Positions 1-6,344 of a stretch of DNA of 12,571 bases are shown piece by piece. Source of the DNA: JANYHF01 sp031367715 (lineage in GTDB: Bacteria > Pseudomonadota > Alphaproteobacteria > Rhizobiales > Hyphomicrobiaceae). Position 1 is the stretch's first letter. Each line of letters opens with the position of its first letter. The stretch is from positions 1 to 12,571 of the forward strand of contig JANLQJ010000439.1 of NCBI GenBank assembly GCA_031367715.1, given 5' to 3'. A program made the translations under genes and the position numbers. The notes beneath the pieces were generated by a model. It was not told where the DNA came from, ran no database searches, and saw only the letters and a program-made list of their open reading frames with translations.

Positions 1-1
1 C

Positions 2-97
2 GAACGCCTCGCAACCGCTATTCTCGTCGAAATCGACGAAACCTGGACCGCCTCCCTGCAACCCTATGTCAACTGGAATAACGTCGATGCAGATTAA
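2..97 (+). CDS. C-terminal end of a probable transposase (partial, cut by window edge)
   Basis: An open frame enters from the left edge and ends at a TAA at 95-97, giving 31 residues. The stretch LVEIDETW followed by an aromatic/Trp-rich tail (PYVNW) resembles the C-termini of Mutator/IS256-type transposases as I remember them, which often end in a Leu-Val-Glu-Ile-Asp-Glu-x-Trp block. No catalytic residues lie in this piece, so the family call rests only on tail resemblance. The downstream DNA is rich in palindromes, which fits the edge of a mobile element. It could equally be the end of an unrelated protein. Confidence 0.35.
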   Translation, partial: ERLATAILVEIDETWTASLQPYVNWNNVDAD

Positions 98-129
98 ATC
101 CACAACCTAAAGTCCAGACATCAGGTTGC

Positions 130-155
130 GTTATCCCGGCCTTCGCCGGGATGAC
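130..155. repeat. REP-like palindrome, terminator-like on plus strand
   Basis: The arms ATCCCGGC (133-140) and GCCGGGAT (145-152) are perfect complements around a CTTC loop. The stem extends to 130-155 through one T-G wobble, giving 11 pairs. A short T run (GATTTTTC) follows on the plus strand, so it could end transcription from the transposase side. Hairpins of the type GTCATCCCGGC...GCCGGGATGAC are familiar dispersed repeats in alphaproteobacterial genomes. Copy number in this genome cannot be judged from one window. Confidence 0.65.
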
Positions 156-324
156 GATTTTTCGGGGTTCCAAATGATTGTTACAGAACACTAGACGGAC
201 GCACTGCCGTGCGCCCCTACGCCATGACCTCTGTCACGAACCTTCAAAGTGACAGGTCAAACCATAAGTTGGACGGTATGACGCCGTCGCGACAGTGGTG
301 GCGCCTCAAACGACGGCTTTTCGT

Positions 325-402
325 GGCGACAAGGGGGCAGACCCCATTCTGCCTTCTGAGGTCTGCCGCGGTATCAATAATGGGGTCGGACCCCTTGTCG
401 CC
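325..402. repeat. Large inverted repeat built on a GGGGTC/GACCCC core
   Basis: The arms at 325-348 and 379-402 are 24 nt each and complementary at 22 positions, around a 30-nt centre. The core of each arm is a GGGG-NNN-GACCCC motif that is itself nearly palindromic. The 5-prime arm also contains GGCAGACC (336-343), which pairs perfectly with GGTCTGCC (360-367) in the centre, so a second, mutually exclusive fold exists. A related motif lies at 440-455. GGGGTCAGACCCC-like palindromes are known dispersed repeats in proteobacteria and are often mobilised by Y1 (IS200-like, RAYT) transposases. That link is inference here. Confidence 0.6.
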
Positions 403-439
403 GCCAACCCGTTCGTGCCTCGAGCGGCGTGCCCGGCGG

Positions 440-455
440 CAAGGCGTCAGACCCC
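440..455 (+). repeat. Third copy of the CAAGG...GACCCC motif
   Basis: CAAGGCGTCAGACCCC repeats the motif at 330-345 (CAAGGGGGCAGACCCC) in direct orientation, with two differences in 16 positions. The inverted arm at 379-402 carries the same core. The GGCGG just upstream of this copy also resembles the flank of the inverted arm, suggesting that a longer unit was duplicated. Confidence 0.45.
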
Positions 456-802
456 GGAGCCCAACGCATGTCCTGCACCCCTCATGCGACGCCCAGTCTT
501 CTTTTTCGCCTCCGCGCAAGGGGGGCACCTTCTCCCGATGGGAAAAGAAAGTGTACGGTGCATCAGGCGACGCCGAGGCTGGCGGCGAGGGCTTCCAGGT
601 CGCGGCGGACGGGGTGGGTGGGGGCAAGCGCGGCGCGGCCCAACATCCACGGATGGCGCTTGTTGCGTTGGGTCGCCCCAAGAGGCTTGACCCTACCTAC
701 GTTTCTGTCTGTCGCGTGGGCTTGCGGTCCTTGCACGTTTGCAAAGCTCAAGGTTAAGCTGGTGGGACTGGGAGACCGACAGATGCGCGGGGGGGATTTT
801 TC

Positions 803-1432
803 ATGCGTTACATACTTGCCGTGATGGCTATCTTGATTTGCCGCGGAGCCGCCGTCGCGCAATCAACCAATGGCTGTGGCAGCGGCTGGAATGTCTGGCT
901 GGTGCCGGATTCGATCCCGCTGGCCGATTGTTCGTTCGGCGGTTCGTGCGACAGGCACGACGTCTGCTATGGCCACTGCGATGGCCAAACCATCGGCGCA
1001 TGCGCCTATCTGCGTTGCAAAAACGGCGGTGATCTTCACGGGTCTGATCAATGCAAGACCGATATGTCCCTGCTGACATCTCAGGTTGACGCCGCGAAAA
1101 GAAGAGTTGGCTGCGACGCTAAATTCTATGCCGACCTGCGCGCGGCCAATCTGGGCAAGATGGTTTGCGCGGCCCTTGCCATTGTCTACAGGGACGCGGT
1201 GAAGGAGTGGGGCGACGCGGCTTTCAGCGGGGCCGGGGGGATGCCGATACCGCCGGCATGGAAGCAGCCGCAACAGGACTACAATGCCGCCATTCGAGAT
1301 TTTTTCCGGGAGGGATCGGCTGCGCAGTTCGACGCCTTCGTGCGTTCCAATGATGCGCATCGTCCCAATGTACTGCTGTCGCGCCCGCTGCGTTTTGATG
1401 CCGAGGCTGGTCTCGTCAACCTGGGACAATGA
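803..1432 (+). CDS. Putative secreted phospholipase A2-like protein
   Basis: This 209-residue protein begins with a signal peptide (about residues 1-19, ending Ala-Val-Ala before Gln20). Residues 43-59 hold a Cys-rich block with the core CDRHDVCY, which matches the CCxxHDxCY active-site signature of secreted phospholipase A2 (His52 and Asp53 as the catalytic/calcium pair). A second block at about 104-141 (CDAKFYADL, then C122, then the VYRDAVKEWG stretch and AF) resembles the second helix region of bacterial PLA2-like proteins. PLA2 enzymes hydrolyse the sn-2 ester of glycerophospholipids. The ATG at 803 follows a G-rich stretch (about 789-795). The stop is separated by one base from the start of the metalloprotein gene, so the two are almost surely co-transcribed. 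The final ~65 residues are of unknown role. Activity is not proven, and a full GxGG calcium loop is not obvious; GGSC at 46-49 may stand in for it. Confidence 0.7.
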   Translation: MRYILAVMAILICRGAAVAQSTNGCGSGWNVWLVPDSIPLADCSFGGSCDRHDVCYGHCDGQTIGACAYLRCKNGGDLHGSDQCKTDMSLLTSQVDAAKRRVGCDAKFYADLRAANLGKMVCAALAIVYRDAVKEWGDAAFSGAGGMPIPPAWKQPQQDYNAAIRDFFREGSAAQFDAFVRSNDAHRPNVLLSRPLRFDAEAGLVNLGQ

Positions 1433-1433
1433 C

Positions 1434-2477
1434 ATGCGTTTTGCTGCTCAAACCCGCGCGTTGTTGTCGGCGGCACTGCTGGTGTGCTGTTGTACGTTTG
1501 CGCAAGCGCAATTCCCCGGCCAGTCAGCGGACGGACCTCAGTCCGGGCCCTTTGGAAACGCCGGACCACTGAGCGGAGGCGACAACCAGCCGGCGCAGCC
1601 GGAAGCTCCGGTTGATGGGACGCCGGCCTTACAACCGAGCGAGGTGCAGCAGCAGCAGATTGCGGCGCAAGTCGAAGCGGCCTGCAAGAACGCCATTGCA
1701 GCCGTCCTTGCCGACTTCCGGCCGCATCTCGGCGATTATCCTGAATTGCGGGACAAGGGCAACCTCGTCCTCTATGCGCCACATCTCGAATTCAATGCGC
1801 TGGCGTTCTACAATGATCGCCAAATCATGATCACAAAGGGGCTGTGCGACAACATCTGGCTGCTCAATGTCGCCGCGGCCTTCAGCTATATGTTCTCTGA
1901 TCTTCAGTCGAGATACGTCGACTACATCAAATATCTGAATTCGGTCGACGCAAAGGTCGCGCGGCAGGGGGCAGGGTTCCACCAGACCGAGATTCTAACG
2001 TTCCCGCTTTACGTCGGTTTCGACGTGGCAAGCCTCAGCGATAGCCAGCGCAGCCATATCGATGGATATGTCGCCAACGCCATGCGGGAAGCGATCGGCT
2101 TCGTGGTCGCCCACGAAATCGGCCATCTGGCGTTGGGGCACAACCCGGCGGAGGGAGCAGCCGCGCGCGAACAGGAGTTCGCGGCCGACGCGTTCGCCAT
2201 CGCCCTGACGGAAAAGGCCGGGCTCTCGGCCGTCGCTAGCGTGCAGTCGATGCTGATCTTTGCCACGCGCGAGGCGGGGATGAAACGCGTTCCCCAGAAT
2301 ACCCACCCAATACCCTTATGCCGGCTGCAACGCATCTTTGCCGCGTCAGCATCGCTGCAAAAGTTTCTCGCCGACGACAGCCAGCAGCAGAACATTCAGC
2401 TCTTCATTGGCATGTCGGTGCCGGCCTATCGTCGCTGGATGGATGACCTCGCGCGCTATTGCGCAGCACACGAATGA
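1434..2477 (+). CDS. Secreted M48-like zinc metallopeptidase-family protein
   Basis: I place the start at the ATG at 1434, one base after the upstream stop. The frame is open further upstream, but only this start gives a clean signal peptide (cleavage near Ala25-Gln26). The mature protein has a Pro/Gly/Gln-rich linker (about 27-75), then a helical domain. HEIGH at 227-231 is the HExxH zinc site; REQEFAAD at 245-252 supplies the likely third ligand Glu248 and the conserved Asp252. THP at 290-292, followed by an Arg-Ile pair, matches the late THPxxxxRI motif of M48 peptidases. At 347 residues with a signal peptide and no membrane helices, it is a soluble exported relative rather than an HtpX/Ste24-type membrane protease. 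It may process or degrade exported proteins; a link to the neighbouring phospholipase-like protein is inference. Confidence 0.72.
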   Translation: MRFAAQTRALLSAALLVCCCTFAQAQFPGQSADGPQSGPFGNAGPLSGGDNQPAQPEAPVDGTPALQPSEVQQQQIAAQVEAACKNAIAAVLADFRPHLGDYPELRDKGNLVLYAPHLEFNALAFYNDRQIMITKGLCDNIWLLNVAAAFSYMFSDLQSRYVDYIKYLNSVDAKVARQGAGFHQTEILTFPLYVGFDVASLSDSQRSHIDGYVANAMREAIGFVVAHEIGHLALGHNPAEGAAAREQEFAADAFAIALTEKAGLSAVASVQSMLIFATREAGMKRVPQNTHPIPLCRLQRIFAASASLQKFLADDSQQQNIQLFIGMSVPAYRRWMDDLARYCAAHE

Positions 2478-2492
2478 GCGGGTGCTGTTGCA

Positions 2493-2933
2493 CTACCGGT
2501 TGCGCGGGGCGAGCTGCAGCAGGACCCGATTGCGCTCGGTCTTGGCCGACACGCGAACTTCAAGGTCGTTGAGATAGACGTTGTAGGCCGGGCCGAATTC
2601 GGTCTGACGCTCTTGGGTCGGGGCCTGCGGGAAGCAAGTGTGAATCGAATTGGCAAAGTTGATGGCGGACGCCATGACCTCTTCGGTGGAGTTCATTTTC
2701 CAGCTGCACGTGAACGCCGTGACGTCCGAGCGATCGATGTAGCAGTCGCTGGCGCCAGGCAGCACGATGCTGGAGGCGTAGTAATTGTCGCCCTGATCTT
2801 CACCTTGAATATTGGCATAATCGGCTGCCGCTTCGCTGACGACAAGATTAATGCTTTGGCAGAAATCCTGCGCCAACGCCCCGCGCGGGAGTTGCAAGAG
2901 GCAGACGATGATCGCCGCAATGACCTTACGCAT
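2493..2933 (-). CDS. Small secreted protein of unknown function with four mature cysteines
   Basis: This protein has 146 residues, with a clear signal peptide (MRKVIAAIIVCLLQL, cleavage after Ala21). The mature part keeps four cysteines (25, 64, 76, 100), enough for two disulphides, and a pattern CYIDR...FTCSW...HTC that I associate with small exported alphaproteobacterial proteins but cannot name. The ATG at 2933 has a strong AGGGGGAG ribosome binding site seven bases upstream, which supports both the start and the reality of the gene. It converges on the metalloprotein gene with a 15-base gap, so the two transcripts probably share or overlap their 3-prime ends. No enzyme motif was seen. It could be periplasmic, perhaps an inhibitor or partner of the neighbouring exported enzymes, but nothing in the sequence proves this. 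Confidence 0.7.
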   Translation of the reverse strand: MRKVIAAIIVCLLQLPRGALAQDFCQSINLVVSEAAADYANIQGEDQGDNYYASSIVLPGASDCYIDRSDVTAFTCSWKMNSTEEVMASAINFANSIHTCFPQAPTQERQTEFGPAYNVYLNDLEVRVSAKTERNRVLLQLAPRNR

Positions 2934-3290
2934 GCAAAGTCTCCCCCTCTGGCACGATACACTGGATAGCTATCCCGACGACGTGGATCATCTCAGCATG
3001 AAGCTGAATTGGCAAGTTGGCACGAGGGAGGCTGGAGGAACGCTGTGGTGTCTGTGCAACCTGCGGCGTCGCTGACAAACCTCGACTTGATCGTGGCTGT
3101 TCGAAGTCATGACGGGACCGGAGTTCGGCTCTCTTGGGCCATGGCAAGGCCATAACAGGACCATGTAAGGCATCGGCAGCGCATCGTTGCAGATGCGACG
3201 TGGAAGGATTTTCTCTTCGCGGCATAAAGAAGGCCATGTCAAGACATGGCCTTCTTTTCTGCTGTCTTGGTTAGCGGCAGAGCGTTATCC
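2934..3290. other. Intergenic region; upstream of the small secreted gene, downstream of carD
   Basis: These 357 bases hold the ribosome binding site of the minus-strand secreted gene at the left end and the carD terminator at the right end (3228-3255). In between I see a 12-base palindrome, GGATAGCTATCC, near 2966, and a weak hairpin at 3180-3197. No credible gene was found; the open frames here are short and have no ribosome binding sites. I could not assign a promoter with confidence. Confidence 0.5.
3228..3255 (-). terminator. Rho-independent terminator of carD (possibly bidirectional)
   Basis: AGAAGGCCATGTC (3228-3240) and GACATGGCCTTCT (3243-3255) are perfect 13-base complements with only AA between them, so in practice a 12-pair stem with a 4-base loop. 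On the minus strand, transcription leaving carD (stop at 3291) meets this stem about 35 bases downstream, followed by CTTTAT. On the plus strand a TTTTCT tract follows. The stem is very strong and lies at the expected place. Confidence 0.7.
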
Positions 3291-4628
3291 TTACGCCGCC
3301 CGCTCCTCGGACGAGGCGGCTGCCGCAGCGGCCGTCGCGGCATCCTCGGTCGCCTTGGTGGCGCGGCCCTTGGCGCTCTTGGACAGCACCTCGGTGATCT
3401 TCTGTACCGCGCCGCGCTCGTCCAGCTTCTCGACGGCGGCAATCTCGCGGCTCATGCGGTCGAGCGCAGCCTCGAACAGCTGGCGCTCGGAATAGGACTG
3501 CTCGGGCTGGGTTTCGGCCCGGTAGAGATCACGCACGACCTCCGAAATCGAGACCAGATCGCCCGAATTGATCTTGTTTTCGTACTCCTGCGCCCGTCGG
3601 CTCCACATCGTGCGCTTGATGCGAGCGCGGCCTCGCAAGGTATCCATGGCACGGCGCACGATGCCATCCTCGGCCAGTTTGCGCATGCCGACGGCGGCCA
3701 GTTTGGCGGTCGGAACGCGCAAGGTCATCTTCTCCTGCTCGAAGTTGATGACGAACAGTTCCAAGGCGTGGCCAGCCACCACCTGCTCCTCGATGGCGAC
3801 GATCTTGCCGACCCCGTGCGACGGGTAGACGACATACTCGCCGACCTTGAAGCCGTGACGCTGCGTAGATGATTTCTTCTTTGCTTCCAATTGCTTAGCT
3901 TCAAGCTGCCGAGCCAGAGCGACTTTGTCGATGACATCGCGCGGCAGGGTCGTGACGGTTGCCGGGGTATGCGCCGGACGAGTCGCCGCGGCAGCGTGCG
4001 TGCCGGTCGGAGCGGGCCGGGGCGACACAAATGGACGCGGCGAAACCAGCGGCGTGGGCGCGGCCTTGGGCATGGCGGGGCCGACCGCGGCAACGGCAAC
4101 TGGCTTGGCCAAGGCAGCGGCCGGCTTGCCGTGAGCGGCTGCCACCGTGTGGGGCGCATGAGCTATCCCGTGCGCTACCGGAGCCGGCTTGATCGCCACT
4201 ACCTTGGCAGTTGCCGCCGGGCTCACGCCCTTGGCCGCCTTGACGGGCTTTGCCGCGGCGGCGGTCTTGGCCTTGACGGCAACCGGCTTGGCGGGGGAGG
4301 GCTTGGACGTCGCGTGGATCGGAATGGTCTTGCCTTTCACGGCTGCCGGCTTGCTGGCGCCAGTTCTGCCACTTGAAGTCTTGCCAACTGAGGACTTGTC
4401 AGTTGAAGTCTTGCCAGTTGAAGTCTTGGAAACTGGTATCTTGGCGCTTGGAGCGGTCTTTGCGCTCAGCGCCTTGGCACCAGCTGGTTTGTTCGCGGGC
4501 TGGGTCCCCGGTTTGGGATGCGCCTTGGCTGCGTGGCTGTTGGCCTGCCCGTGCTTGGTCTGCCCGTGCTTGGGGGCTTCCAACGGTGTTGCACTCTTGC
4601 CTTTTGTTGCGACTTGCTTAGCAGCCAT
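3291..4628 (-). CDS. carD: CarD-family transcriptional regulator with long Lys/Ala/Pro-rich N-terminal extension
   Basis: CarD binds the RNA polymerase beta subunit and stabilises open promoter complexes, notably at rRNA promoters. Residues 258-415 are the CarD core: GEYVVYPSHGVGKI and LFVINFEQEKMTLRVPTAK form the Tudor-like polymerase-interacting domain, and MWSRRAQEYENKINSGD carries the conserved Trp (342) that wedges into the promoter minor groove. The C-terminal helices end in a Lys/Ala-rich tail. Residues 1-255 are low complexity, rich in Lys, Ala, Pro and Thr, like a histone H1 tail, with pentapeptide repeats at 62-86. I start at the ATG at 4628 (MAAKQV, GAGAG upstream) instead of a frame-open codon at 4703 that would add a hydrophobic stretch unlike the family. 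At 445 residues it is much longer than minimal CarD proteins (about 160). A terminator follows at 3228-3255. Confidence 0.93.
   Translation of the reverse strand: MAAKQVATKGKSATPLEAPKHGQTKHGQANSHAAKAHPKPGTQPANKPAGAKALSAKTAPSAKIPVSKTSTGKTSTDKSSVGKTSSGRTGASKPAAVKGKTIPIHATSKPSPAKPVAVKAKTAAAAKPVKAAKGVSPAATAKVVAIKPAPVAHGIAHAPHTVAAAHGKPAAALAKPVAVAAVGPAMPKAAPTPLVSPRPFVSPRPAPTGTHAAAATRPAHTPATVTTLPRDVIDKVALARQLEAKQLEAKKKSSTQRHGFKVGEYVVYPSHGVGKIVAIEEQVVAGHALELFVINFEQEKMTLRVPTAKLAAVGMRKLAEDGIVRRAMDTLRGRARIKRTMWSRRAQEYENKINSGDLVSISEVVRDLYRAETQPEQSYSERQLFEAALDRMSREIAAVEKLDERGAVQKITEVLSKSAKGRATKATEDAATAAAAAASSEERAA
4371..4445 (-). repeat. Five tandem 15-bp units inside carD
   Basis: Plus-strand units at 4371, 4386, 4401, 4416 and 4431 share the pattern A-x-TTGAAGTCTTGCC with drift. 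They encode pentapeptides on the minus strand (SKTST, GKTST, DKSSV, GKTSS, with a divergent AKIPV), residues 62-86 of CarD. The two units starting at 4401 and 4416 are nearly identical, suggesting recent slippage. In-phase copy changes would lengthen or shorten the basic tail without breaking the frame. Confidence 0.75.
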
Positions 4629-5143
4629 CACTCGACTCTCGGTTGACGTCAAAACGATAAACAACTGATCTGCAAAGCAAATCAGCAACAATACACCTGT
4701 CACCCACGGTCCAAGGGGACCGTTGACGCCCGGCGAATAATTCGGTAGATCGGCCCAGGGGTTTGGCTAGGCAATCCGATAAGGCGATCTGATCCGGAGT
4801 GACGCCAAACAGTCCGAAATGCGGATACAAACGCCTCAACAGCCGCACAAAGACTCGCTCGATCAGGGTCCTGATCAGCGATCTCAAACGATGTTGTCTT
4901 GAATCCGCTTGCGCAAAGCACAGCTTCGCGTGTGCGGCACGGCATCCGACGCCCAGACGTGTTCTTGTTCACTCAAGAAGGGAATATAACAGAAAATTGT
5001 CCGCAAATGAAGGGCTTCTTTGTTAACGCTACCTTTTCGCCTCATTCACGCTGGCACAATTAACCTGATTTTGCTCTCCGCCGGCCCTGGCTGAGAGAAA
5101 AATAATCTAGCACCGACCTGGCCTCGCGCCAATTTGAGGCTGA
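4629..5143. other. Intergenic region upstream of carD, downstream of fdxA
   Basis: Just over 500 bases with no gene I would defend. Minus-strand frames (for example 4618-4887) run into the carD start, lack a ribosome binding site and look unlike known proteins. Visible elements are a 7-pair hairpin with AAGG loop at 4706-4723, a 16-base palindrome at 4861-4876, and an A/T-rich patch at 4981-4998 with a minus-strand TATATT that could be a -10 element about 360 bases upstream of carD, though no good -35 accompanies it. An imperfect hairpin near 5075-5098 lacks a T run on the carD-ward side. Confidence 0.5.
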
Positions 5144-5482
5144 TCAGTCGCCCGTTCCGGGCTCGGCGGAAAAATATTTCTTGAATTTGTCCGTAACGGT
5201 CTCGAACTCCTTGGAGTCGGCCGGCGCGTCCTTTTTGGACGTGATATTGGGCCATTTGCTGGCGTAGTCGCGGTTCACCTCGAGCCACTGCTCCAGGCCC
5301 TTCTCGGTATCCGGCTTGATTGCATCGACCGGGCACTCCGGCTCGCAGACGCCGCAATCGATGCATTCATCGGGGTGAATCACCAGCATGTTGGCGCCCT
5401 CGTAGAAGCAATCGACGGGGCAGACCTCAACGCAATCGGTCAACTTGCACTTGATGCAGGCTTCGGTGACGACATAGGTCAC
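5144..5482 (-). CDS. fdxA: Seven-iron ferredoxin (3Fe-4S/4Fe-4S), FdxA type
   Basis: A 112-residue low-potential electron carrier, cytoplasmic. The N-terminal half follows Azotobacter ferredoxin I closely: CIKCKLTDCVEVCPVDC at 9-25 and CIDCGVCEPECPVDAI at 40-55. By that alignment Cys9, Cys17 and Cys50 hold the 3Fe-4S cluster, Cys21, Cys40, Cys43 and Cys46 hold the 4Fe-4S cluster, and Cys12 and Cys25 are the extra free cysteines. The C-terminal part keeps the WPNIT motif and a Lys/Glu-rich tail. The start is a GTG at 5482-5480, supported by AAGGA eight bases upstream; no ATG lies nearby in frame. It sits 125 bases downstream of the S4 gene in the same direction. Gene order S4-fdxA-carD is common in Hyphomicrobiales. 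The physiological partner is unknown. Confidence 0.95.
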   Translation of the reverse strand: MTYVVTEACIKCKLTDCVEVCPVDCFYEGANMLVIHPDECIDCGVCEPECPVDAIKPDTEKGLEQWLEVNRDYASKWPNITSKKDAPADSKEFETVTDKFKKYFSAEPGTGD

Positions 5483-5608
5483 TGGATTTGTCCTTCAGAG
5501 TGGTTCGGCGGATGCTTGGCGCCGTCCATAACCTAAGGCTACAGCGCCCGCAAGGCAGGCGGAAGTGTTCAGCGGCGTGTGCGGCTACAACGGTGCGGGT
5601 AGGGGTCG

Positions 5609-6034
5609 TCAATCTCCACGCAGCTTGTCCAGCTGCCGGCGCTCCCGCTTTGTTGGCCGGCCAGTACCTGCATCACGATCTGGCAGGCCGTTGCTTGCTG
5701 CGGCGCTACTGCTATCGTGAGGCGCGCCTGTTCGCGGCGGGACCGGCGCGAGGTCCTCAAATAGGGCTGCCGCTTCGGGGGCGGGCCCGCGCCGCGTCCC
5801 GAAACTGGCGACCTTCAACAAGCGCACGCGCTCGCCAAGGTTGACAGTGACGAGGTCGCCTGAGCGCACAAGCAGGCTGGGTTTGCTGGTGCGCTCGCGA
5901 TTGACCCGCACCTTGCCGTCCAGCACCAGGCGCTGGGCCAGCGAGCGGGTTTTGGCCAGCCGCGCGAACCACAGCCACTTGTCCAACCGCTGCGTCGTTT
6001 CGCCTTCGGGCTCATCGGGATGCTCAGCGCTCAA
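5609..6034 (-). CDS. S4-domain RNA-binding protein (Hsp15/HslR-like)
   Basis: 141 residues. Residues 16-62 form an S4 fold (RLDKWLWFARLAKTRSLAQ then a DGKVRVN loop), the RNA-binding module of Hsp15, pseudouridine synthases and ribosomal protein S4. The C-terminus is basic (GRPTKRERRQLDKLRGD), as in alphaproteobacterial homologues; residues 95-125 look disordered. Hsp15 in E. coli binds free 50S subunits carrying stalled nascent chains, so ribosome rescue is plausible but not shown here. The start is a TTG at 6034-6032: an in-frame stop lies five codons upstream, AAAGGA sits eight bases before it, and no internal ATG would keep the S4 domain. In related genomes a helicase gene usually precedes it; here the upstream neighbour is instead a divergent hydrolase gene. 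Confidence 0.88.
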   Translation of the reverse strand: MSAEHPDEPEGETTQRLDKWLWFARLAKTRSLAQRLVLDGKVRVNRERTSKPSLLVRSGDLVTVNLGERVRLLKVASFGTRRGPAPEAAALFEDLAPVPPRTGAPHDSSSAAASNGLPDRDAGTGRPTKRERRQLDKLRGD

Positions 6035-6344
6035 GCGGCATTTCCTTTACGTGCGCATGCAACACGACTATGACTTGGTCCGGTCACAATGGATCCGGCC
6101 GCGCCGACTTGGCAGCTGCGAGTGATTGTCGCAGTTGCGAACTAACGCACGCAAGGCATTGAAAATTAAGCTAGTTGACCATAAATGGTGGCTTCGCGGC
6201 TGATGCCGCAGGATGTCTATGACAAGGTGCGTGTTGCGCCGCGCACCTTGAACTCTTCCGCCATCATCCTGCGCCATGTTCTGATTCGGGCCCTGCCCAA
6301 TCTTTCGGCTCGCGACGGGATGTTCCAAATACAGGCTGTTCTGA
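6035..6344. other. Divergent intergenic region with folded leader
   Basis: This 310-base spacer separates the S4 gene (minus) from the hydrolase gene (plus). It holds a 10-pair hairpin with G-T wobble at 6112-6138, a possible weak plus-strand promoter (TTGAAA at 6159 with an A/T-rich CATAAAT at 6180), and a structured segment at 6196-6272. An 87-codon plus-strand frame from 6185 overlaps the hydrolase start and lacks a ribosome binding site, so I do not call it. Confidence 0.5.
6196..6272 (+). promoter_or_regulatory. Structured leader segment upstream of the hydrolase gene
   Basis: Three perfect stems occur in 77 bases. GCGGC-TGAT-GCCGC spans 6196-6209. GCAGGATG (6208-6215) pairs with CATCCTGC (6265-6272), and nested inside it CAAGGTGCG (6223-6231) pairs with CGCACCTTG (6242-6250). 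The hydrolase ATG is 73 bases further on. No T run follows, so termination is unlikely. It may be a regulatory leader or a remnant of a repeat; function is inferred only from pairing. Confidence 0.35.

Larger units (their letters stand above)
98..802. other. Gene-poor, palindrome-rich intergenic region
   Basis: About 700 bases lie between the transposase tail and the phospholipase-like gene. Several overlapping frames are open, but none has a convincing ribosome binding site, domain or consistent coding character. The open frames on both strands probably reflect high G+C and palindromes. Palindromes seen include a compact hairpin at 130-155, a bulged inverted repeat at about 227-259, a large inverted repeat at 325-402 with a third related motif at 440-455, and a hairpin of the CGTTGGGT...ACCC type at about 666-701. 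The region reads as a landing zone for small repeats. Confidence 0.6.

Noticed and set aside
209..824. Several plus-strand frames of 130-180 codons
   Set aside because: All three frames and both strands are open here because of G+C and palindromes. Arg/Pro/Ala-rich translations resemble no protein and no start has a good ribosome binding site.
563..862. Minus-strand frame of 99 codons overlapping the start of the phospholipase-like gene
   Set aside because: No ribosome binding site, overlaps a better-supported gene, and its DNA coincides with palindromic repeats. Its tail (from about 690 leftward) could be a coding relic, but I cannot support that.
4618..4972. Minus-strand frames upstream of and overlapping the carD start
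   Set aside because: They lack ribosome binding sites, run into the carD coding start in another frame, and show no domain.
5075..5098. Hairpin after fdxA considered as its terminator
   Set aside because: The stem has an internal mismatch, and on the fdxA-to-carD strand the T run lies before the stem, not after it.
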